Shown here in pieces: positions 57,021 to 64,000 of a stretch of DNA of 64,000 bases. Source of the stretch: Taxillus chinensis (lineage: Eukaryota; Streptophyta; Magnoliopsida; Santalales; Loranthaceae); NCBI GenBank assembly GCA_023512835.1, contig CM042087.1:56306397-56370396 (forward strand). The letters are read 5' to 3'. A model generated the notes under the pieces. The model saw nothing but the letters and a program-made list of their open reading frames with translations. It did not search any database and was not told the DNA's origin. Within the stretch, counting starts at the first letter, position 1. The number at the start of each line of letters is the position of its first letter. Both the position numbers and the translations under genes were made by a program.

Positions 57021-57509
57021 CTACAAACAATTAATAGTCAACAAGTTAGTTTTCAATTTATAACAGCAACATGCATATATAATGTATGTGAGATGAATAC
57101 AATGTAATAGACAACACACAAATGGAAAACAGACAAACCAGCACATGGGAAGGACAGCCCTATGCATATTCAGTGTTTGTCTCAGCCAAATTCATTAACT
57201 ACTCCATGTTACTTCCCAACGGTTTTAAATAAAAAAAACATGTAACAGGTGTCCACAGTTTTACCCAATTTTTAACCTTACTTAAAATGCACTAAAAATA
57301 GTTGGAAAAGAAGATTCAATAATATTATTTGAGTAGGCAGTGGATAAAAGGAATGGTTTATGCACTGAAATATAGAAGTGCAGATCATGGCAGAGGCCGA
57401 TAGTGTTTGTTGTTATGTTAGAGGAGGCCAATGGTGTTTGCTGTTTTAACTTGTTGTACAAGTATTTAAATCTGCATGTCCCTAAGGGGTGGTAGTTGTG
57501 TGTGTGCAG

Positions 57510-57662
57510 TTAGGCATTCCTCCATACAATAGCTTAATGGACACAGTGACAGTGCGATGCGGCCACCGCAGCAACATGTGGTCCGTAAACATGCATGGCT
57601 GCCTCTGCAACAGCATTTCCCTCCCAATCGCCATCACTTATCAAGATAACCTTCACCTTCAA
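57510..57662 (+). pseudogene. Captured YABBY exon fragment (second zinc-finger half)
   Basis: Preceded by TGTGTGTGCAG (a good splice acceptor) and followed by GTGAAT (a donor), the 153-bp open stretch encodes PPYNSLMDTVTV and then RCGHRSNMWSVNM. YABBY proteins carry V-T-V-R-C-G-H-C-[ST]-N-[LM]-x-S-V-N-M at this place, the exon-2 side of their C2C2 zinc finger. The last zinc ligand Cys is Arg here (TGC to CGC). The rest of the gene, including the YABBY HMG-like domain, is absent. It lies inside the CACTA element on the opposite strand. Confidence 0.78.
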
Positions 57663-58040
57663 GTGAATATATATATAATATTAATATATCTTAATATTAT
57701 AGTTTGTTACAATTAATTTTAGTACTTGTTTAATAGTATGATAATCTTAATCTCCCAGCATGTCTTAAACCAAAAAAACTCACCTCAGCTCTAATATTCT
57801 CATTCAAAGTTTCAAACAAGTTGTGAAGGAGATGAAAACATAGCCTTCAATAATTGAATTACCAGTTCATGTGCTAGTCATGCATATGTTTTCCCTCCTA
57901 GAGTGTGAACATCCTATTGGAAACTCCGTGACAATTTATTTTTAGCACATTTGGCCTGTAAGAATATGAAATAAATATAAAGGCATGTGAATAATGATAA
58001 AAAATATAGAATATATAGGCATCAATATTAAAAACCAACA

Positions 58041-58041
58041 T

Positions 58042-58080
<39 letters not shown>
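58041..58080. repeat. (TA)n(TG)n microsatellite
   Basis: A short TA run followed by about 15 TG units, just upstream of the E2 fragment. Confidence 0.95.
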
Positions 58081-58082
<2 letters not shown>

Positions 58083-58299
58083 GTTATGGTATATGAGTAC
58101 CAATTTACTTCCAAATTAGAGGGCATGTTCACAGACAAAGAATCTTTCCTCTACGAAGAGCACTTTGAAAAATTTGATCATAACAAAGTTGGGCTTGACA
58201 AAGAATCTTTCCACTGGAATGGAAAAGTGAGAATTTTTATATCCACTACATATTGAATTTCTATATCCACTCATACTTACTACACTAAGCAACCATTAG

Positions 58300-58614
58300 T
58301 AGTGGATGGTTTGCAAATTGAGGTTACTCATGAGGATAGTGATGTCTTCGCATTTCCATCTGATAGTGCTAAACCAGGAGAGTTTAGGCAGTTTGATGCA
58401 GTTTCTGATTGCTCAGACCACCATTTTGCTAATGTTTCCTATAGTGGATTATATCAGGTTAAAGAAAGAAGAAGAAAATAATCATGGCCAAATGACACAG
58501 ATTGCATTATTGAAATTGTGAAGATTATTTTTCTGGCTTGTTCATTGTAGGTCAATGGAGGTTGGCTGAATAAGGTATAGCAAGAATGGAGTATTTTGCA
58601 AAAAGATCTTCCAG
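58300..58614 (+). pseudogene. Captured fragment of a PHO2/UBC24-like ubiquitin-conjugating enzyme
   Basis: Two exon-like pieces. The first (58300-58456) encodes HEDSDVFAFPSDSAKPGEF, then RQFDAVSDCSDHHFANV, ending in CAG before GTTAAAG (donor). The second (58551-58614) follows TTCATTGTAG (acceptor) and encodes VNGGWLNKV, stop, QEWSILQKDLP, ending before GTTGGC. The large plant E2 enzymes have F-x-x-F-D-x-V-x-D-x-S-D-H-H and W-x-x-K-V-Q-Q-E-W-S-I-L-E just ahead of the catalytic fold. The stop replaces the first Gln of QQEW. The catalytic fold itself is missing. The phase across the gap is 0, so it looks like genomic, intron-retaining capture. Confidence 0.75.
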
Positions 58615-59147
58615 GTTGGCTTACACTACACACCCCCACTTCCGTACCCCTTACAGCCGTAATTTCCTCTAAACAAGCTAGAACACCAGCATTAACTAAT
58701 AATAATAATAATTAATTAATTAATTTTATTATTGTAAAAGAAATTAGCAGTACAATTCTATTAAAAGAAAAGAGATTTGCACCTTTTCTTAAGCCTATAA
58801 TGCACAATTACTACAACAACATATTAACAAAATTAGCATTCTTTTAAATATATTGTGAGAACTTATGACCATGTTTTGGATATTCATAAAATAATCACAA
58901 CAATTAGAGGCATAACTTTTGAGCCAAGAGGATGAGGCTACTTAACCCAACACTTTGAAATAATAGAATGAATATCCCTATAAAAAGGTATTACCATGCA
59001 CTGAAAACCTCTTCCATACTACTGAGCATACATATAAAGTAACATTAATAAATTAAATCAAAAAAACTCAGGCACTGAAAATCATTTAAGCATATAAGCC
59101 CAAAAACAACTTAACATAAATAATGTACACAAATGACTAGTTTTTGA

Positions 59148-60652
59148 CTATACCTTCCCTTTAGGGGACAACCAATAATCGATCAAGCATTTTATATGCG
59201 TAACATCAATAGAGCTCGGGATTCCAACAATCATTTGATCTTTGGTTTTGGAGACATTAAAGAATTTATCTTTCAATTCATTTTTAAAATCTCTCCACTT
59301 TCTTCCAAGGCAACTCAACGTATAATGACCCCAGCATTTTTGGACCATGTCATCGTCATTATAAAATTTCAAAATAAATTTAGACTATAAAAAATTCAAT
59401 TAGTAAGTAATAATAATGTGTTAAAAAATTGTACTAACTTATTTTCTTAACCTAATAAAATGGAAAATTTACCTCAATTGTCGTTAAACAATGCTTTTTA
59501 TAATCTTTTGGTACTTTTGGCCAAGTCAAATAATTTGGTGGGCAATAATCTGATTTTCGAGCCATTGTACCAAGAAAGTGAGGAAACACAGTATTATTAT
59601 CTCCGACTATTTGAAAATTTTTATTAAATTCAATTGTATTGTGTTGCCCCTTGGGCAAGTTCCATATATTCCTTAAACGCATTATCCCTCATGTTTGACG
59701 ATGTCCGAATCCATCTACATGAACAAAAAAGGCAATAATTTGTGCCATGATTGCAAGAAGGGCATGCAATAGCACATTTGATATTCCAACCTGACAAATC
59801 ACCATATGCGATAAAATCATTAATTGTCCATATCAATGCTGCATGCAATTGAAACTCTTTTCTAGTAGAAGCGTCATAGGTAGGTACCCCATTGTCCCAC
59901 AATTCCTTTAACTCCTTCACTTACAATTGTAAAAATACATCTATTTTTGTTGTAGGGGATCTTGGACCAGGAATAAGGAGGGACAACATCATTGACGACC
60001 GCTTCATACATATCCAAGGAGGGAGATTATATGGAATAAGTATTACTAGGCAAATATTATAACTACTGCTCATATTTCGAAAAGGGTTAAAACCATCACA
60101 AGATAACCCAAGTCTGACATTCTGAGGATTAGAAGAAAATTCTTTAAATCGGTTATCAAGTTCTTTCCATGCAAGTGAATCTGCTAGATGCCTTAGAATG
60201 CCATTGTCGGTCCACTCTTCAGCATGTCATACCATTTGAGAGGCTGCTTTTGAAGACATGAATAATCTTTGTAATCGTTTCTCTCAACGAAACCATCGCA
60301 ATATCTTTGCTACTTTTTTTTCTTCACATTGTCATTCTGAATCCACCTAAATGCACCACAAGTTGAACAAATATCATCATTAGCCTTTTCTTCCCAGAAT
60401 AACATGCAATTATTTGAGCAAGCATAAATTTTTTCATAGCCAAGACCTAAGTGCTTGATAATTGTTTTTCCTTTATGGCAATCTTTAGGCAATTGAGCAT
60501 CCTCTGGAAATAAATGCTTGAGAAAATTTAATAACTGATCCATTGAATTATTGCTCAATCCATTTAAACATTTCAGATGATTCAAACAAACGACTATCTC
60601 TAGTTTGCTTTGGCGATACCAGTTGACATACTTGCTGCTTGACCCAGTCTAA
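59148..60652 (-). pseudogene. CACTA transposase, TNP2-type
   Basis: From right to left: LFPEDAQLPKDCHKGKTIIK and LGLGYEKIYACSNNCMLFWE with the CSTCGAFRW zinc-binding pair; then ELWDNGVPTYDASTRKEFQL, HAALIWTINDFIAYGDLSGW and CAIACPSC; CRWIRTSSNMRD; MRLRNIWNLPKGQHN; and a final part with CWGHYTLSCLGRKWRDFKNE, which belongs to Transposase_24. These are in order, but each is in a separate frame. The N-terminal start is cut at the MITE at 60653. Confidence 0.85.
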
Positions 60653-61063
60653 GAGCACTAACAACAGCTTCCCACCATTTTTTCTTAAATTTATAGTTTT
60701 AAACTACTTTTTGCTTCCCTATACAAATATACATCACAATAAATTCCCTAAATTAAACTCTATATTACTAAAATAATATTTTATATTACTTATTTTATTT
60801 AATAAATTTTTTTAATTTAATATGAAGTAAAAGTTAATGTTATGGGAAACGTGAAGGAGGGATGTGAGAGAAATTTTTTAGATATAATTTAATAATTATA
60901 GGAAGTGAATAGTATTTCCTAATACATTTGAAAATATTGTGCAAATACCATAGAAAAAGTTAAATATAGGGCATCTGCTGTGTGAATGATTTTACAACTC
61001 TTTAACTTTTTTTCCCTTAATATAGGAAAATGGACTTCTATAGGGAATCTGTTACTAGTGCTC
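60653..61063. mobile_element. MITE with GAGCACTA ends (411 bp)
   Basis: Left GAGCACTAACAACAGCTTCC and the complement of the right end GAGCACTAGTAACAGATTCC form a TIR of about 21 bp with three mismatches. A flank TAA is present on the left, but the right flank (GAT, then CTAA) is changed, so the target is not certain; Tourist-like by its ends. It interrupts or abuts the CACTA transposase start. Confidence 0.72.
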
Positions 61064-61492
61064 GATCTAATGGCTATAATTACTTTTTGTTTGTCTAGCC
61101 TAGCATTACATCTTCGTAGGAATGATAAATTAAGTATAATTTATTATCATTTACTATTTTAGTGTTTGTCTAACCTATGTACGCATTATGGATAAGGGCT
61201 TCTAATTTAATAATCACCTTAGATCCCTTAAATCTCGGAACCGTCCATACTTATTATAGTTTTAGATAATAATTTTTAAACGTGAATTACATACTTCATA
61301 TCCCCCCCCCCCCTAACCGAACTTTCTGAATCCGTCCCTGCGCCCAATATCCCCTTACACTCAAGCGACATTAGATGATAAATAGCAACAATCATGAATT
61401 CGACTAATAATAATTTTAATTCCTATGCATTTCTGGTTCTCGGTTTAGGTTTTCTCACTTTACATTATGCATGTGATGTTGCAAAATCAAGG
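61064..61492. other. Spacer with a possible transposon end
   Basis: AT-rich; at 61303-61340 a C run is followed by AACCGAACTTTCTGAATCCG and TCCCTG, similar to known ends of plant DNA elements and inverted relative to 37550. No partner end was found. Confidence 0.35.
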
Positions 61493-61495
61493 TTA

Positions 61496-61653
61496 AGAGT
61501 ATTGGCATTGACATTATGCATGTCTATTTTTTAACGTAAAATAATAATATTATATTAATATTTTAATAAATAAAATGATTACTTAAATATAAGTTTATAA
61601 AGAGAGAGATTATAAATTAGTGCAAAAATGCATTGATGAAGCCAATGCCAGCT
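61496..61653. mobile_element. Small MITE (158 bp)
   Basis: Imperfect inverted ends AGAGTATTGGCATTGAC and AGCTGGCATTGGC, with TTA on both sides (61493-61495, 61654-61656). It is AT-rich inside. It looks like a Tourist-type element. Confidence 0.6.
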
Positions 61654-61661
61654 TTAAATAC

Positions 61662-61668
<7 letters not shown>

Positions 61669-61706
<38 letters not shown>
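61669..61706. repeat. (AT)n microsatellite
   Basis: A pure AT run of about 38 bp. Confidence 0.96.
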
Positions 61707-61708
<2 letters not shown>

Positions 61709-61734
61709 TGTTACCCAAATATACCTTTCTAGGA

Positions 61735-62130
61735 TACACAAAATAAAATTAAAATTAATAAATTAAAATAGAAAAACTAAACTAGATAATAATAAATACA
61801 TAAATAAACTAAACTAAAACAAATAAATTTAAATAAAAACCTAAACTAAAACTAACTGGAAAAGATAACCTAAATTATAATAAACTACGTAAGAAAATCT
61901 AAAACTAAAATCTTCAACAGGTTATTAATAAAATAAATAAATTTTATTTTATTTTAGTTTAGTTCATTTATTTTATTTAATTTAATTATTTAGACTTTTT
62001 ATTTATATTTTTAAAGGTTTTTAATTTTTATTAAATTTAGTTTAATATAGTTTATTTAATTAAGTTTTTGCTTTTAGTTTTATTAAATCTAAGCTTATAG
62101 TTTAGTTTATTTAATTTTAATAAAAATAAT
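61735..62130. repeat. AT-rich foldback (large imperfect inverted repeat)
   Basis: The left half is rich in AAACTAAACTAAAAC, the right half in TTTAGTTTAGTT. Centred at about 61925, the halves could pair over most of their length with many mismatches. It holds no coding sequence. Confidence 0.5.
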
Positions 62131-62595
62131 AATAATTGTAAACATCGAGTCGATAATCAGCAGTGGCCATGCTCACATTCGCCGCCATCGTCACGCCACG
62201 CACCTTCAAATCGCAGCCACCTCTCTTTATTTCTCTTGTTTACGTGTTTGGGTTAAGAATTTAAGTAAATAATCAATCCACTTCACATGCCCAAGCCCAA
62301 CGTAAGTGTTCGTTCATTCACGATTCTGATCCATAAATTGGATTTTATTATTATGGTGAAGGTGGCGTTACAAAATGGGAACTTCAGCGGCTGGTTAGCC
62401 CGCCTTCCAAAAGCTTCAGCCTTCAGCAGCAGGCGATGTCATCAGTCATCCCACAAGTAACCATCAAAACATATTTGGTAAAAAACTATTGTGGATTGTT
62501 TATTTAATGTTCTCTCTCTCTCTCCACACTTTCTCCCCACTTAGATTATTATCTGAATACAACTTGTTCTCTCTCCTGTTTTTTTTAGCTCAATT
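62131..62595. other. Spacer with unassigned short frames
   Basis: A short frame at about 62170 (MLTFAAIVTPRTFKSQPP) and GC-richer patches near 62370-62450 suggest host sequence, but no family or gene structure can be recognised. Confidence 0.35.
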
Positions 62596-62603
62596 CAAAA
62601 AAT

Positions 62604-63397
62604 TAGGGGTGGGCAACGGATACCCGCCCCCGCTATTTCGTCCGCTATTCGCTCCGCCCCCGTTATGCGGAGCGAGTTACCCCGCCCAAGCAAGAGCGGG
62701 GTGAGATTTTTAAACTTGACACCCCGCCCCAGGCGGGGACGGAGAGCGGTAATAGGTAGCGAGATACCCCGTTCCACTCCCGCCCTGCCTAATTTTAATA
62801 CTGTTTATTTATAATTTTATAATATTTTAAATATTATTATTTAACTATTATTTATGATTTTTGATATTTTTGAATGATATTTATTGTTGTAAAATTAAAT
62901 CATTTTTAATAATTTTTTGGTTAAAAATGATGTAGAAATTTAATTTAAGCCAAAATTATTGATATGGACATATTTAATAAAAAACGATAACAAGATGTGG
63001 GTAAATTGAATCTCATTCACAGACACATTAAAGAACGGTATATCCTATCACGCCTATATATGGAACGAGATACAATCTTAAAATTTAATCTATTACCTAA
63101 ACGAGGACAGGATACGGTAATAGGTTGATTCCGACTCCGATAGGACTCGAATTACTTCTATCAACTGCTTCGTGGAGCCTCTAAAAAGCAAGATTGTTTT
63201 AAGAGAGAAATCAATAAAAGTCGATAGCAGGATGCGGGCAGACGAAGCCTCCCCCCGCTTACCCCGCACGGGATACCCCGCCCCGCCTACACATGAGGCG
63301 GGGTACGGTTTTAAAAAAAATTTACCCACCTAGGCGAGAGCGGGATACGGTAATAGATAGACCCTGCCCCCGTTATGGCTGGCGGGTAGCACCCTTA
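62604..63397. mobile_element. Non-autonomous hAT element (794 bp)
   Basis: Perfect 8-bp target duplication CAAAAAAT (62596-62603, 63398-63405). Ends TAGGGGTGGGC and, in complement, TAAGGGTGCTACCC. Subterminal zones are full of CCCCGCC/GGCGGGG words; the centre is AT-rich. The minus-strand frames inside are chance products of the GC-rich ends. Confidence 0.9.
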
Positions 63398-63405
63398 CAA
63401 AAAAT

Positions 63406-63800
63406 ATACATTTTTAAACCATTGTTTTAACCATAAAAAGTTAATTACAGAAATTTTAAAATCTTAAAATCAAGCATGAATGAAACCAAAATAAAAAATA
63501 AAATCCAACAAAAAAAATGTGTATATATATATAATTTGCTTGTCTTAAAGTATATGATTCATTGAATACAATATATATACGGGATTGAATTCCCAACCGC
63601 CCCAATTAAATTCAAGGCTCAAAGTCACACCCAAAATGTACACCAGAAACAAAAGGAGAATTGAGGAAAGATTTTTACATTAATACTCCACGAAATTGCC
63701 AGCAGAATTATAATCGGAAATTTTGACAATAGGAAAAAGTTGAGCCAGAACATATTAGAAAAAACCTCCACCACCACCACCACCTCTCCCTCTCATACGG
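63406..63800 (-). other. Probable 3' untranslated region of the right-edge gene
   Basis: AT-rich plus a (CCA)n run (63768-63785). It contains no other reading frame. If the frame to the right is a gene on the minus strand, this is its 3' UTR and downstream sequence. Confidence 0.35.
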
Positions 63801-64000
63801 TCATACCCCACTGTCTCTTTTCTTCCAAAATCCACCACCATCTAGGCATCTACCACCTTCTTCTTCATCTTCTACAGAACATACAGATAGTAGTCTTGCA
63901 TATTCATTAATATTATCCTCCTCGCCCACAACCCAAGAAATATTGACAATATTTACACCCGTAGTCTTCAACGTTGAAGGTTTTGCTTTTGCCTTCCCTT
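63801..64000 (-). CDS. Partial 3' exon of an unidentified host gene
   Basis: On the minus strand a frame enters from beyond the window (first full codon ends at 63996) and stays open for 65 codons to a TGA at 63801-63803. It reads KTTGVNIVNISWVVGEED, NINEYARLLSVCSVEDEEEG, then GGFWKKRDSGV. The balanced, acidic composition and lack of transposon motifs suggest a real coding end. It has no ATG within the window, so it must be the end of a gene or exon. No family recognised. Confidence 0.45.
   Translation of the reverse strand, partial: GKAKAKPSTLKTTGVNIVNISWVVGEEDNINEYARLLSVCSVEDEEEGGRCLDGGGFWKKRDSGV

Larger units (their letters stand above)
55604..60652 (-). mobile_element. CACTA (En/Spm) transposon with captured gene fragments, one end lost
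   Basis: The left terminus is CACTAAAGAAGG at 55604, followed by subterminal hairpin repeats. TNP2-type transposase (60652 to 59148) and a Transposase_24-like protein (about 57020 to 56240) read leftwards. The right terminus with TAGTG is not found; the coding text is cut where the MITE at 60653 begins. Between the two transposase regions lie exon-like pieces of YABBY and E2 genes on the plus strand. It cannot move by itself. Confidence 0.82.

Noticed and set aside
37550..61340. GACGGATCCAGAAAGTTTGA (37550) and its inverted relative (61320) as ends of one large transposon
   Set aside because: 24 kb apart with independent elements between, and no duplication; more likely ends of two old unrelated copies of the same family.
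62489..63329. Frames of 60-78 codons in the hAT element
   Set aside because: Products of its GC-rich ends; no similarity to transposase.

Overview
This is a stretch of a flowering-plant nuclear genome (very probably a eudicot) built almost entirely of transposable elements. The evidence is plant-type Ty1/copia and Ty3/gypsy retrotransposons, primer-binding sites matching initiator tRNA-Met, TRIM elements, an L1-type LINE, a tRNA-derived SINE, an En/Spm (CACTA) transposon, hAT and Tourist-like MITEs, and fragments of two plant gene families (YABBY and a large ubiquitin-conjugating E2). No complete functional gene is visible. Nearly every transposon reading frame is interrupted by stops or frameshifts. 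The only reading frame that looks like a live host gene is a partial 3' exon at the right edge (minus strand, 63801-64000).

1-14.3 kb: copia element A (+; its 5' LTR lies left of the window) has been opened three times. A solo LTR (G1, 2495-4380, target duplication GACTT) sits in the reverse transcriptase. A second LTR of the same family (G2, from 4516) sits 135 bp further on. Copia element B (6397-13157) jumped into the last six bases of G2 and later lost its 5' LTR. Element A resumes at 13164 and ends with its 3' LTR at 13928-14295. 15.2-21.4 kb: copia element C (-; target duplication AACTT) carries a complete TRIM element (15320-16520, two 403-bp LTRs) inside its 3' LTR.

23.2-33.9 kb: a Ty3/gypsy element (-; LTRs of 383 and 387 bp) carries three nested solo LTRs: one of the copia B family (26348-28161) and two of the G family (28761-30777 and 31428-33260). 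34-45 kb: a SIRE-like solo LTR, two small TRIMs with perfect 5-bp target duplications, an old LTR fragment with a 0.55-kb internal duplication, and a GC-rich repeat element. 45.5-54.5 kb: microsatellites, a Tourist-like MITE, a 3'-truncated LINE split by an 8-bp-duplication hAT MITE, a SINE and TRIM remnants.

55.6-60.7 kb: a decayed CACTA transposon (-) with subterminal hairpin repeats and two transposase regions. Between those regions, on the opposite strand, lie exon-like fragments of a YABBY transcription factor and of a PHO2/UBC24-like E2 enzyme, with splice-site-like borders. This gene capture is the most interesting content of the window. The rest (60.7-63.4 kb) holds MITEs, an AT-rich foldback and a 794-bp hAT element. 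A second result of note is that all four G-family LTRs keep a duplicated ACGT-core palindrome at exactly 37-bp spacing just upstream of the TATA box.
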